A program made the position numbers and the translations under genes. A DNA stretch of 64,000 bases from Nocardia suismassiliense. GTDB lineage: Bacteria > Actinomycetota > Actinomycetes > Mycobacteriales > Mycobacteriaceae. Under the pieces are notes generated by a model. It saw nothing but the letters and a program-made list of their open reading frames with translations. It had not been told where the DNA came from and made no database searches. This document shows positions 43,162 to 51,990 of the stretch, one piece after another; position 1 is the first letter of the stretch, and each line of letters begins with the position of its first letter. The DNA is taken from the NCBI RefSeq assembly GCF_900269665.1, contig NZ_LT985361.1, forward strand, positions 8,388,390 to 8,452,389, in the 5' to 3' direction.

Positions 43162-44460
43162 TCACAACTCATCCCGGGATAGTGGACAGGACAGACAGCG
43201 GGGTCCGCCTCTACCGGAACCCAATTCGGAGCCAGGAATGCGCAGCACCTCGATGCCCGCGTCCTCCAGGCGAGCATTCGTCATCTCGTTGCGCTCGTAG
43301 GCGGCCACCACGCCCGGCGCGATGGCCAGCGTATTGTTGCCGTCGTCCCACTGTTCGCGTTCGGCGGTGACGCCGTCGAGGCCGGTGTCGATCACCCGCA
43401 GCTTGTCGATGCCCATCGCCTTGGCCGCGGCGACCAGGAACGGATCGGGTCCGCTCATCGCGACCCGGCCCTCGCCGTTGCGCCCGCTGTAATCGTCTTC
43501 GCGTTGAATGGTGAACGCGCACAGCGAGTCACGCACCGCCGGATACATCACCAGCGCGTCGCTGTCGACCATCGTGCAGACGGTGTCCAGGTGCATGGTC
43601 GCCCGGTTCTGCGCGATCGGCACGACCAGCACGGTGTGCGCGAGATCGTCGTCGAACAGGCTGCGCGCCAACGCTTCCGCGCCGGCCGGTGAGGTACGTT
43701 CGCCGACGCCCACCGCGACGACGCCGGGCGCCAGCAGCAGCACATCGCCGCCCTCGATGGGCGCGGTGTGCGATTCGTAGGCGCGGCGCACCCCGAGGAA
43801 ACGCGGATGGAAGGCGTAGATCAGGTCGGTGAGCGAGGTTTCCCGGATCCGGGCGGGCAGCGCGAGCGAGGTGATCGCGACGCGTGGCCCGATCCAGAAC
43901 GAGGAGTCCCTGGTGAACAGCAGGTTGGGCAGCGGATCGATGACGAAGTCCGCGCCGTGGTGCATCCGGCGCACCAGCGAGGTGGCGTCGGGTCCGAACG
44001 GCAGTTCGTCGAAGGTCATCCCGGCCATCAGGATGTTGGCCAGGTCCCTGGCCCGGACGCCGCGCAGGAAGGCGGCGAGCTGGTCGGCCAGCGTGTGCCC
44101 GAGCCTGCGCGCGTCCACGGCGGCGGAGATGCCCTGGATGCGGGCGGCGCCGCTGACCGCGAGGGTCTCGGCCAGCAGGTCGGCCAGCAGCAGCACCTCG
44201 ACGCCGCGCTCGCGCAGCACGCCGGTGAACGCGTCGTGCTCCTGCTGGGCCCGCTCCACCCAGGGAATGCCGTCGAACAGCAGCTGATCGTTGTTGCGCG
44301 GGGTGAGCCTGCGCAGTTCGTCGCCGGGCCGATGCAGCAGCACCGTGCGCAGCGTGCCGACCTCGGAGGTCACCGTCAACCGCGTGCCCGGACTGTCGGG
44401 GTCCAGCCCGTCCGCGTCCGAGTCCTCTCCGTGCCGCGCGGGCACAGCATCTGCTCCCAT
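43162..44460 (-). CDS. arcA: Arginine deiminase
   Basis: It hydrolyses arginine to citrulline and ammonia. The 432-residue protein has LHRPGDELRRLTP, LLFDGIPWVERAQQEHDAF, NLLFTRDSSFWIG, EGGDVLLL, HLDTVCTMVD and the catalytic cysteine near the C terminus (GGPRCLSCPLSRDEL). No arcB, arcC or transporter gene follows, as in M. tuberculosis Rv1001, so its role may be nitrogen supply or acid tolerance rather than the full arginine dihydrolase pathway. The ATG at 44460 has a weak upstream signal. Confidence 0.96.
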   Translation of the reverse strand: MGADAVPARHGEDSDADGLDPDSPGTRLTVTSEVGTLRTVLLHRPGDELRRLTPRNNDQLLFDGIPWVERAQQEHDAFTGVLRERGVEVLLLADLLAETLAVSGAARIQGISAAVDARRLGHTLADQLAAFLRGVRARDLANILMAGMTFDELPFGPDATSLVRRMHHGADFVIDPLPNLLFTRDSSFWIGPRVAITSLALPARIRETSLTDLIYAFHPRFLGVRRAYESHTAPIEGGDVLLLAPGVVAVGVGERTSPAGAEALARSLFDDDLAHTVLVVPIAQNRATMHLDTVCTMVDSDALVMYPAVRDSLCAFTIQREDDYSGRNGEGRVAMSGPDPFLVAAAKAMGIDKLRVIDTGLDGVTAEREQWDDGNNTLAIAPGVVAAYERNEMTNARLEDAGIEVLRIPGSELGSGRGGPRCLSCPLSRDEL

Positions 44461-44600
44461 GCTCAGACCGTAGTTCGCCGCGGCCTCGAGAGCACGTTAT
44501 TCGGGCCTTCGTTGTGGTCTTGCGGCGTGGTGCGGCAGTCGCCGTCGGCGGATCGGGCCGACTGGCCGATGCGGGCGATTCCTCCCCCGGCTCCGACTAA

Positions 44601-44618
44601 CCTCAAGTATTGTTGAGG
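44601..44618 (+). promoter_or_regulatory. SoxR box
   Basis: CCTCAA-GTATTG-TTGAGG is an 18-base inverted repeat very close to the SoxR site of the E. coli soxS promoter. It lies 17 bases before the soxR start and so suggests autoregulation. Confidence 0.88.
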
Positions 44619-44635
44619 GGAATGGAGGAGCGTGC

Positions 44636-45121
44636 ATGTCGACAGCCGATTGGCGAGCAAAGGAGCTGACCCCCGGGCAGCTTTCCGAGCGTAGCGGAGT
44701 AGCAGTTTCCGCGTTGCACTTCTACGAACGCGAAGGACTCATCAGCAGTCGGCGGACCAGCGGCAATCAACGCAGATACGCGCGCGAGACGCTCCGGCGG
44801 GTCGCCTTCATCCGCATCTCCCAGCGGGTCGGCATACCGCTCAGCGAGATTCGCGACGCCCTCGATCAACTGCCGGAAGGCCGCAACCCCACCCGCCGCG
44901 ACTGGGAGACGCTGTCCACCACCTGGCGCGCCGACCTCGACGACCGCATCACCCAGCTGATTCGGTTGCGCGACAACCTGACCGGCTGCATCGGCTGCGG
45001 CTGCCTGTCCCTCGGCAGCTGCAAATTGGTCAACGAGCACGACCGGCTCGGCACCGAAGGCCCCGGCGCGCGCGTGCTGGATGTGCAGCTCAATTGTGCT
45101 GCGCGGCCAGCAACCGGCTGA
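44636..45121 (+). CDS. soxR: Redox-sensitive transcriptional activator SoxR
   Basis: A 161-residue MerR-family regulator. The N-terminal helix-turn-helix is LTPGQLSERSGVAVSALHFY with EREGLISSRRTSGNQRRY. The [2Fe-2S] cluster ligands are Cys118, Cys121, Cys123 and Cys129 in CIGCGCLSLGSC. In actinomycetes SoxR responds to redox-active metabolites rather than activating a SoxS. GGAGG precedes the ATG. The last 32 bases overlap the SDR gene on the other strand. Confidence 0.96.
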   Translation: MSTADWRAKELTPGQLSERSGVAVSALHFYEREGLISSRRTSGNQRRYARETLRRVAFIRISQRVGIPLSEIRDALDQLPEGRNPTRRDWETLSTTWRADLDDRITQLIRLRDNLTGCIGCGCLSLGSCKLVNEHDRLGTEGPGARVLDVQLNCAARPATG

Positions 45122-45929
45122 ACCTGGCGCTGGCGCGCCGCATCACGAACTCGTAGGGCAGCGCGAACTTTCGCGCCCACCAGTAGCCGAAACGGATGTC
45201 GAAGGACGTATAGATCAGGAACCGGTTGCGCACGATGCCGCGCAGGATCGAGGCCGCCACATGCTCCGGCGACACCGCGTGCTTGGTGAACGACTCGGTG
45301 AGCCGGCGGATCTTCGGTGACTCCCGGTCCACGCCGACCAGCTCGACGCTGTGCACCAGCGGTGTGTCCACCGCGCCGGGCACCACCAGGTGCACCGAGA
45401 TGTTGTGCTGGTCGAGGTCGAACCGCAGCACCTCCGAGACGCCGCGGATGCCGTACTTGCTCGCGCTGTAGGCCGCGTGCCAGGGCAGCGCGAGCAGACC
45501 GGCCGCCGACGAAACGTTGACCAGCGAGCCGCCCTTGCCCGCCCGCACCATCGGCGGCACGAAGTTCTCGATCACATGGATCGGGCCCATCAGGTTGACG
45601 TCGACCATGCGCCGCCAATGCTTGTGCTCCAGGTTTTCCACGGTGCCCCAGGCCGAGGTGCCCGCGACGTTCATCACGATGTCGAGGCTGCCGTGCTCCC
45701 CGTGCACCTGCTCGGCGAAGGCGGTGACCGCATCGAAGTCGGTGATGTCGAACGCCTGCGCGGCGAGCACGACGCCGCCGTCGCGCCGGATGTCCGCCAC
45801 CGTGTCGTCCAGCCCGGCGGCATCGATGTCGGTGAGCACCAGTTCGGCGCCCGCCGCGGCGGCGGCCTGCGCGGTGGCCCGGCCTATTCCGCTGGCGGCG
45901 CCCGTGATCAGCACCTTCGCCTCCCGCAC
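45090..45929 (-). CDS. SDR-family oxidoreductase, convergent with and overlapping soxR
   Basis: A 279-residue SDR. TGAASGIGRATAQ is the cofactor loop, NVAG replaces NNAG, and YSASKYG holds the active-site Tyr and Lys. A C-terminal extension (about 225-279, RFLIYTSFDIRFGYWWARKF) is hydrophobic and basic, as in membrane-associated mycobacterial SDRs. The start is a GTG at 45929 after AGGAC. The substrate is unknown; SoxR control is not shown because the SoxR box lies on the far side of soxR. Confidence 0.9.
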   Translation of the reverse strand: MREAKVLITGAASGIGRATAQAAAAAGAELVLTDIDAAGLDDTVADIRRDGGVVLAAQAFDITDFDAVTAFAEQVHGEHGSLDIVMNVAGTSAWGTVENLEHKHWRRMVDVNLMGPIHVIENFVPPMVRAGKGGSLVNVSSAAGLLALPWHAAYSASKYGIRGVSEVLRFDLDQHNISVHLVVPGAVDTPLVHSVELVGVDRESPKIRRLTESFTKHAVSPEHVAASILRGIVRNRFLIYTSFDIRFGYWWARKFALPYEFVMRRASARFSRLLAAQHN

Positions 45930-46020
45930 TGTCCTGCGGCCCGGTCGCCCATTACCTCGCACTGCGCATCCTCATCTCGAATTTCTCGAATCGGCTCACC
46001 GCAGGGTAGTCGAGCGCGGC

Positions 46021-47169
46021 TCAGCGGCCCAGTACGGCGAGCATTCCGGCCACCGCCCTGGGCCAGGTGTACTGCTCGGCCCGGCTGCGGGCCGCGCGCC
46101 TGCGGCCGACCGTCGGCAGCGCGAGCACGTCGGTGACCGCCTGCGCGAACGCGGAACCGCGGTCGTCGGCGACCGCGCCGCACTCGGCGGTCACGATGTC
46201 CTTTAGTGCCGAGGACCGGCTCGCCACCACGGGGGTGCCTGCGGCCAGGGCCTCCAGCGCGGCGAGGCCGAACGTCTCGTGCGGGCCGGGGGCCAGTGAA
46301 ACATCTGCGGTGGCAAGCAGTTTCGCCACCATCGCCCGTTCGGAGATGAAGCCGGTGAAGTGCACCGAGGGCAGTCCGCCCGCCAGTGCGGGCAGCGCAC
46401 GCGCCCGGCGCTCCAAGGCCTCGCGGCGCGGCCCGTCACCGGCGACGACCAGCCGGACCTCGGTGCCCGCCTCGTGCAGGGCGGCGACGGCCTCGATGCT
46501 GCGCTCCACCCGTTTCTCCACCGACAGCCTGCCGCAGTGCACCAGCAGCGGATGGCCGGGCACTCCGAGATCGGCGCGCAGTCGGCCATCGTGCCTGCGC
46601 GGGCTGAACAACTCCAGGTCCACCCCGAGTGGCACCAGCTCGACGTTCGGCGCGTCGATCCGCCGGAACTCTTCGCGGGCGAACTCCGTGGTGCAGACCA
46701 CGATGTCGTAGTCGGCGGCGGTGCGGCCGTTGGCCACGTCGGCGCAGCGGCGCGCGGCCCGGCCCGGCATGAACTGGCCGAGCAGCCGGTCGAGTCGTTC
46801 GTGCGAGATCATCACCCCGGTGACGTCGCGGCGCCGAGCCCAGCGGCCGAAACCGCGCAGGGTCAGCCGGTCCGACACCTCGAGCACGTCGGGGCGCAGC
46901 CCGGTGAGTACATCGGCCACTCGCCGCGGGTCGGCCGCGCGATAGCCGCCGGTCCACGGAATCGCCAAGGCGGGCAAGGTTATTCGCAAAACGCCGGTCG
47001 GCAGCAGCTCTTCGGAGCGGCGTGCGCCCGGCACGATGAGCACCACTTCGTGGCCCGCCGTCACGTAGCCCTCGCCGAGGTGATGCAAGGCCGTGCGCAA
47101 CCCACCCGACCGCGGGCCGTAGAAGTTCGCAAGCTGAACTATGCGCACCTCGCCGATGGTGCAGCCCAT
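46021..47169 (-). CDS. mgtA: GDP-mannose-dependent alpha-mannosyltransferase, MgtA (Rv0557)-like
   Basis: A 382-residue GT4/GT-B enzyme. It closely resembles M. tuberculosis MgtA (Rv0557) as I recall it: VQLANFYGPRSGGLRTAL, EVSDRLTLRGFGRWARR, MISHERLDRLLGQ, VPLGVDLELFSPRR, HCGRLSVEKRVERSIEA and APGPHETFGLAALEALA with the E-x7-E sugar-nucleotide motif. MgtA mannosylates a glucuronosyl-diacylglycerol to build lipomannan-like glycolipids. The ATG at 47169 follows GAGGA. No other lipoglycan genes are adjacent. Confidence 0.9.
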   Translation of the reverse strand: MGCTIGEVRIVQLANFYGPRSGGLRTALHHLGEGYVTAGHEVVLIVPGARRSEELLPTGVLRITLPALAIPWTGGYRAADPRRVADVLTGLRPDVLEVSDRLTLRGFGRWARRRDVTGVMISHERLDRLLGQFMPGRAARRCADVANGRTAADYDIVVCTTEFAREEFRRIDAPNVELVPLGVDLELFSPRRHDGRLRADLGVPGHPLLVHCGRLSVEKRVERSIEAVAALHEAGTEVRLVVAGDGPRREALERRARALPALAGGLPSVHFTGFISERAMVAKLLATADVSLAPGPHETFGLAALEALAAGTPVVASRSSALKDIVTAECGAVADDRGSAFAQAVTDVLALPTVGRRRAARSRAEQYTWPRAVAGMLAVLGR

Positions 47170-47245
47170 CGGGTGATCCTCGGGACCGATGCGCCCAACG
47201 CGACGTGAACAGCCGTGGAAGACCCGGCGAACCGGCTTGTCAGGG

Positions 47246-48259
47246 CTACTCCGGCCACACCTTGATCAGCCCGTGGCCGCTCGCGGCGGGCAGCACCGGC
47301 GAGAGCTCGGCTCGCACCGGAATCCACTCGGTGCCGGTGAACCGCACCCGTAGTCGCAGGTGTCTGGCGTCCGTTCCGGTGGGTTCGGCGGCCAGCTCGG
47401 CGCAGGCGGCGCGGAAGCCGGCGAGGTCGTCGGGGTGCACCGTCGGGCGTTCGACGGCCCAGCGGTCCAGCGGCGGAGCCGGGATTCTGGTCCACTCGTA
47501 GATGAGGCAGGAGGTCAGGCCGACGAAGCCGACGCCGTCGTCCGCCCGCTGCGACACCGCGCGCAGCATGGTCATGTCGACATCGGGCTGGGCAGGCTCG
47601 GCATCGGCGAATTCGTGCATCACCGCCCTGATCCGGCGGGCCACCGGATCGGCCCTGGTCACCATCTGGAAGCTGCGCACCACGCCGTCGTCGCCGAGCA
47701 TGTCGACCTCGCTCTGGTGTCTGCCGTCGAGCGTGCCGACCATCTCGAAATAGTCGATCCGGCCCTCGAAACGCACCATGCGGCCGAAGGCCTCCGGCGG
47801 CGTGCGGATCACCCGGACGTCCTCGGGCGCCCTGGCGAACACCAGTTCCTCCAAACCTGGCCCGTGGTGCGCCAATTCGGTGTCGGCGACCCAGTCCCAT
47901 GCGGCGACCCGCAGCCGCGGCGGCGGCTGTTGCTCGTCGGTCCCGGCCCACACCTGCACGCCGTGCACCTCGTCGAACGCGCAGACGATGGGCACGCCGT
48001 GCACGACAAGCCCTGTCTCGCAATGGGTCACGTTCTCCGCGGTCTCGACGCAGCGCTGCACCACCTCGATGATGCGTTGCGGCGCGGCGGCATGCAGTTC
48101 CCGGCGGACCCGCAGCAAGCGGGCCCAGTCCTTCACCTTCGTTCCGTCGGACACCAGCGTCGGCACGGTGCACTGCCCATCGGCGGTGCGGCCCAACGTC
48201 TCGATCAGCAACCAATCATGTTCGCACAGTTGATGTTCGGGCGAGCGTTCGTCGGTCAT
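47246..48259 (-). CDS. GAF/PAS-like protein coupled to a cyclic-di-GMP enzyme
   Basis: A 337-residue soluble protein that I do not recognise with certainty. The N-terminal about 200 residues look like a divergent GAF-like domain (CETGLVVHGVPIVCAFDEVH). The C-terminal about 110 look PAS-like (VHPDDLAGFRAACAEL, then RLRVRFTGTEWIPVRAEL). Its ATG overlaps the stop of the GGDEF-EAL gene (ATGA), so the two are coupled and the product probably senses or modulates the same signal. No catalytic motif was seen. Confidence 0.7.
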   Translation of the reverse strand: MTDERSPEHQLCEHDWLLIETLGRTADGQCTVPTLVSDGTKVKDWARLLRVRRELHAAAPQRIIEVVQRCVETAENVTHCETGLVVHGVPIVCAFDEVHGVQVWAGTDEQQPPPRLRVAAWDWVADTELAHHGPGLEELVFARAPEDVRVIRTPPEAFGRMVRFEGRIDYFEMVGTLDGRHQSEVDMLGDDGVVRSFQMVTRADPVARRIRAVMHEFADAEPAQPDVDMTMLRAVSQRADDGVGFVGLTSCLIYEWTRIPAPPLDRWAVERPTVHPDDLAGFRAACAELAAEPTGTDARHLRLRVRFTGTEWIPVRAELSPVLPAASGHGLIKVWPE

Positions 48260-50148
48260 ATCCCCGCAGTGCCGCGACTCGCCCTCGGCAAGTCGAGATC
48301 GAGCGGAATGCGGCCGACCGCCAGATGCGCCTCCACCTCGTCGGCGGGCATCGGCCGGGCGATCAGAAAGCCCTGCGCCCGATAGCAACCGAGCCCGACC
48401 AAGGTGCGCGCGGCCACCGCCGTCTCGACACCCTCGCCCACCACACCGAGGCCGAACGAACCGGCAAGTCCGATAATGGATTTCACGATCGCCAGGTCGT
48501 CGGTGCTGGCGCCGAGGCGCTGCACGAAGCCGCGGTCGATCTTCACCGCGTCGACCGGCAGCGCCTTCAGATGCGACAGCGAGCTGTAGCCGGTGCCGAA
48601 ATCGTCGATGGCGATCTGCACGCCCATGCGCTTGAGCCCGCGCAGGGTGACCTGGGTGCGCGCCAGATCCTGCACCACGACGTGCTCGGTGATCTCCAGG
48701 CAGATCGAGCTGCCGTCGATGCCGAACAGCCGCAGGATGTCCTCGATTCGCTCCACGAAGTCCAGGCTGACCAGCTGCACCGGCGAAACATTGATGCGCA
48801 TCACGACATTCGCCGCCAGGCCGCGCCTGCGCCACTCGGCGAACTGGGCACACGCCGACCTGATCACCCAGCGACCGAGCTCACCGGCCAGGTTGGTCGC
48901 CTCCGCCACCGTGACGAAGGCGGCGGGCGGCAGCAGACCCCTGGTCGGATGCAGCCAGCGGACCAGCGCCTCCAGTGCGACGATGCGCCCGGTTCGCAGG
49001 TCGACCTCGGGCTGGTAGTGCAGCAGCAGCGAGCCGTCGGACACGGCGCCGCGCAGGTTGAGCTCCACGTCGTCCTGCAGCTCGAACTGGGCTCGCATGG
49101 CGTCGGTGAACACCGCAACACCGTTGCCGCCGCCCGATTTCGCGGACAGCAGCGCATGGTCGGCGCGGCGCAATACGTCGGCGACGGTGGTCTCGCCGGG
49201 GATGCCGACGGCCACACCGATACTCGCCGCGCGACTCACCGATTCCCCGCCGACGGTGACCCGGCGGCCGATGAGCTGCTGGATCCGGGTGCCCTCCTCC
49301 TCCGCCGCGACCGCGTCCATCGGTTTGGCCGGCACGATGACGAACTCGTCACCGCCGAGCCGCGCGATCATGTCGTCCGGGTCGAGGTGCTCGCGCAGCC
49401 GCGAGGAGAGGGTGCGGATGAAGTTGTCGCCCGCGGTGTGGCCGAGGAAGTCGTTGAGCGCTTTGAGCCGATCCAGGTCCAGGAAGAACGCCGCCACCGG
49501 CCCCGGGCTGCCCGGTTTCAGCCGCTCCTCCATGTGCTCGAGCAACGCGCGGCGGTTGGCCAGTCCGGTCAGGTCGTCGTGCAGCGCGATGTAGCGCAAC
49601 CGCTCCTCGGCGACGACCCGCGCCTGCAGCTGCGCGAACAGCGCGGCGATCGCCTTGAGCACGTTGAGCTCGCGGGTGCTCCACTCCCGGTCACCGGTCT
49701 TGATGAAGCCGAGCACGCCGGTCGACTCGCCGCGCGAGAGCAGCGGCACCGCGGCGGTGGTGACGACGGGGATGCCGGAGGCCCGGCGCATCGTCTCCTG
49801 GTAGTCGGCGAACTCCGGTGTCGGGCGGGCGATCATCGGTTCGGTCCCGTGCTCGAACGCGCGGAACACCGGATCGGCGCCCTCGAAGTAGACGACCTCC
49901 AGCGGATCCGGATCGGGCACCTGCGGCCGGTGCGGCCACTCCGCGATCAGCACCGACGCCCGGCGCTCGCGGTCGGTGTGGCGCACGTAGCTGAAGTCGA
50001 CATCGAAATATTCGACCAGCTGGGCCAGCACCCGCTCGGTCGCCTCGGCCATGGTCGTGGCGTCGACACCCATCAGCTCGGAGGCGACCTGGGTCACCAA
50101 TGAGTCGAGCGTCCGCCGAGGCACCTTGTCTCCGATCACGCTATCCAC
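48256..50148 (-). CDS. GAF-GGDEF-EAL cyclic-di-GMP synthase/phosphodiesterase
   Basis: A 630-residue signalling enzyme with a GAF domain (about 20-165), GGDEF domain (about 185-345) and EAL domain (about 365-610), the layout of M. tuberculosis Rv1354c and M. smegmatis DcpA. The cyclase motif RLGGDEF is intact (265-269) but the product-inhibition RxxD site is replaced by DPDD at 256-259. The phosphodiesterase motifs EAL (393-395), DDFGTGYSSL, KIDRGF and GEGVET are intact. It probably can both make and degrade c-di-GMP. The start is a GTG at 50148. Confidence 0.94.
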   Translation of the reverse strand: MDSVIGDKVPRRTLDSLVTQVASELMGVDATTMAEATERVLAQLVEYFDVDFSYVRHTDRERRASVLIAEWPHRPQVPDPDPLEVVYFEGADPVFRAFEHGTEPMIARPTPEFADYQETMRRASGIPVVTTAAVPLLSRGESTGVLGFIKTGDREWSTRELNVLKAIAALFAQLQARVVAEERLRYIALHDDLTGLANRRALLEHMEERLKPGSPGPVAAFFLDLDRLKALNDFLGHTAGDNFIRTLSSRLREHLDPDDMIARLGGDEFVIVPAKPMDAVAAEEEGTRIQQLIGRRVTVGGESVSRAASIGVAVGIPGETTVADVLRRADHALLSAKSGGGNGVAVFTDAMRAQFELQDDVELNLRGAVSDGSLLLHYQPEVDLRTGRIVALEALVRWLHPTRGLLPPAAFVTVAEATNLAGELGRWVIRSACAQFAEWRRRGLAANVVMRINVSPVQLVSLDFVERIEDILRLFGIDGSSICLEITEHVVVQDLARTQVTLRGLKRMGVQIAIDDFGTGYSSLSHLKALPVDAVKIDRGFVQRLGASTDDLAIVKSIIGLAGSFGLGVVGEGVETAVAARTLVGLGCYRAQGFLIARPMPADEVEAHLAVGRIPLDLDLPRASRGTAGI

Positions 50149-50863
50149 GGGTGTCCACGCCCGGCATCGGCCACCGCCGCCTGCGGAGCCGCCCGTTACG
50201 ACCCCGGGCAGCAGCCGATTCGCTCAGGCATAGCACCAACGCCATGGTCTCATGCTCAGGTACTCCGAGTAGGTCCGAGAATCGAAGCGACGCCAGTGTA
50301 TCCACGAAATCCGGGAAAATCGTGGCCGGTGCGCCAGGGAGTCGCGCTTTTCGGCTGCTGTGCGCACCCATCCGTCACCCCACCATTCCGGGGTCGGTAT
50401 CCGACGCACGGCGGCCGGGCTGTTCGACTCGAATCGGCGAGCCGTGCAATTCATCGGCAATTGCCCGACATCCCCGATTATCCCACCAGATCGGATCGGC
50501 CCGATAGCGATCATGGGAATCGGGGTCCGGCGGAAAATGACCTGCTACCGTCCACCCGAAGCCGCCAGCAACCCGGATCGGCGCGGCGGCGGTGCTCGCC
50601 TCGACAGCCATACTGTTCCTACTCCGTTGCTCCGCATCCTTACGCGGTCGTCGAACCGGGGCCGACATCTCCACCCGAATCCTGCTTTCGGACGGGTTTG
50701 CCTAGGGCAGTATCCGTCATCCGGGAAGAATTGACCAGACGTCTGGTTAATCTTCCGAAAACTGGATGCGCCCCTGTAAATTCCCCCTGGTCAGAACCCA
50801 TCTCGGGGTTGAGCAAGATACCAGAGTGACTGGTCGGTTCTAGTGCAGCTAACCAGCAGCAAG
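50149..50863. other. Large non-coding stretch upstream of the GGDEF-EAL gene
   Basis: About 715 bases on which no open frame looks like a protein. It holds the promoter region of the GGDEF-EAL gene (minus strand) and, near its other end, the palindrome at 50731-50750. No tRNA, repeat array or T-tailed terminator was seen. Confidence 0.5.
50731..50750. promoter_or_regulatory. Orphan palindromic operator-like site
   Basis: ACCAGACGTCTGGT (50734-50747) is a perfect 14-base palindrome, extended to 20 bases with one mismatched pair (TTG...TAA). It has the size and form of a TetR operator, but no regulator gene is adjacent and no plus-strand gene follows for 1.2 kb. Confidence 0.55.
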
Positions 50864-51298
50864 TCAGACGAGGATGGAGATGAACAGCTCGACCGAGTCC
50901 GGCCCCTGCCAGATCTCGATCTCTTCCCGATAAGCCCGGGTGATCTCGGCCGACGCTGTCGCGTCATCGACCTGAGCCCACACGTCCTCCACCGGATCGT
51001 GATAGTCGCCGTTCGGCGCGAAGCGGGCGTACACGCCCTTCGGGACGCGCACCAGGACATCGCCGATCGGCACCGACTCGGGTTCGCGGTACTCGAAGCA
51101 GACGACAGCGTTGTAATTTCCGGCCGGGTCCGGCACGTACACGGTGTACATCGGTCGGTCCTCGCCCTTGCGGTCGCGCAGACGGTCCTTGAGGAACTCG
51201 ATCAGGTCGCTGTTGCTGACCTTGAAACTCGGGCGCACCCGGGGCACCACCAGGCCGCCGTAAATCGCCTCACCACGCACTGCGATCGCATAAGTCAT
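50864..51298 (-). CDS. Stand-alone GyrI-like effector-binding protein, copy 2
   Basis: A 144-residue protein that is only a GyrI-like/AraC-type effector-binding domain (Cass2-like), with no DNA-binding part. Shared family features are IGDVLVRVPKGVYARFAPNGDY and a final VELFISIL (in pieces FAPNGDYHDPVEDVWAQV and DSVELFISIL). Such domains bind cationic or hydrophobic small molecules. The ATG overlaps the stop of the upstream paralogue (ATGA at 51295-51298), implying coupled synthesis. Confidence 0.85.
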   Translation of the reverse strand: MTYAIAVRGEAIYGGLVVPRVRPSFKVSNSDLIEFLKDRLRDRKGEDRPMYTVYVPDPAGNYNAVVCFEYREPESVPIGDVLVRVPKGVYARFAPNGDYHDPVEDVWAQVDDATASAEITRAYREEIEIWQGPDSVELFISILV

Positions 51299-51738
51299 CG
51301 GGCGTCTACCGCCAGATACAGCTCGATCTTGTAGGCGTGTGGATAACACTCGAAATCACCGGTGTAGGTCCGTTTGATCTGGTTGTGTTCCTCGGCGTAC
51401 GCGATCTGGGTCCAGAGGTCGGTCATCACCTGCGGAAAGTTACCGACCGAGGAGAACCGCGCATAGGTGCCGCGCGGCAGCCTGGCCACCAGGTGACCGC
51501 GGGTGACGTCGCCGAAGGACGCGCACTCGTAGCCGACGATCTGGGTGTTGTAGGTGCCGAGCTCACCGGTGTAGTCGGTATAGGCGCTGGCGAGCGGTCC
51601 GCCGAGCTCCTGGTGCAGCACGGTCGCCCAGGCGGCCTCGAGGTCGTGGTCACGCAGCTCTCCGAGCGCACGTTTAGGGCTGCGCACCGGCAACCCGGCA
51701 ACCCACGTTTCGTCCCGCTCGACGATTTCAAACTGCAT
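51295..51738 (-). CDS. Stand-alone GyrI-like effector-binding protein, copy 1
   Basis: A 147-residue GyrI-like domain protein, paralogous to the next gene: VTRGHLVARLPRGTYARFSS, then GNFPQVMTDLWTQI and YKIELYLAV correspond to the same segments. The conserved glutamate typical of the cavity appears in YECASF and IELYLAV. The ATG at 51738 has only a weak upstream AAAGAG; an in-frame ATG at 51801 is possible. The two genes may encode a heterodimer that sequesters a ligand. The function is inferred. Confidence 0.85.
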   Translation of the reverse strand: MQFEIVERDETWVAGLPVRSPKRALGELRDHDLEAAWATVLHQELGGPLASAYTDYTGELGTYNTQIVGYECASFGDVTRGHLVARLPRGTYARFSSVGNFPQVMTDLWTQIAYAEEHNQIKRTYTGDFECYPHAYKIELYLAVDAR

Positions 51739-51990
51739 GGAAAGACTCTTTCGAGATGAATCCGGGGGCGATGCCCGCATCCGGTCGGCCAGAAAGGCCA
51801 TGCTATCAACACAGACCGCGTGGTCACGATCACATGTCCGGCTTGTTATCCACGGTCACGACCGTCCCGAACTGGACAAATGACCTGTGCCGGGTAAAGC
51901 GACACCGCCGGAAAGTCACTCATGCATAGTGGACATGATCGTTTCGCTTGCCGATCAACTGGCCAACCGTCGACCTCGAACGGAGACCTG

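Noticed and set aside
48325..50103. 592-codon plus-strand frame opposite the GGDEF-EAL gene
   Set aside because: Codon-bias shadow in high-GC DNA; the GGDEF and EAL motifs are on the minus strand.
50296..50829. 177-codon plus-strand frame in the gene-free stretch
   Set aside because: Arg/Pro/Ser-rich random-looking product, no ribosome site and no motif.
51338..51346. Perfect DnaA box (TGTGGATAA, reverse of TTATCCACA)
   Set aside because: It lies inside the coding sequence of a GyrI-like protein and is single, so it is probably chance.
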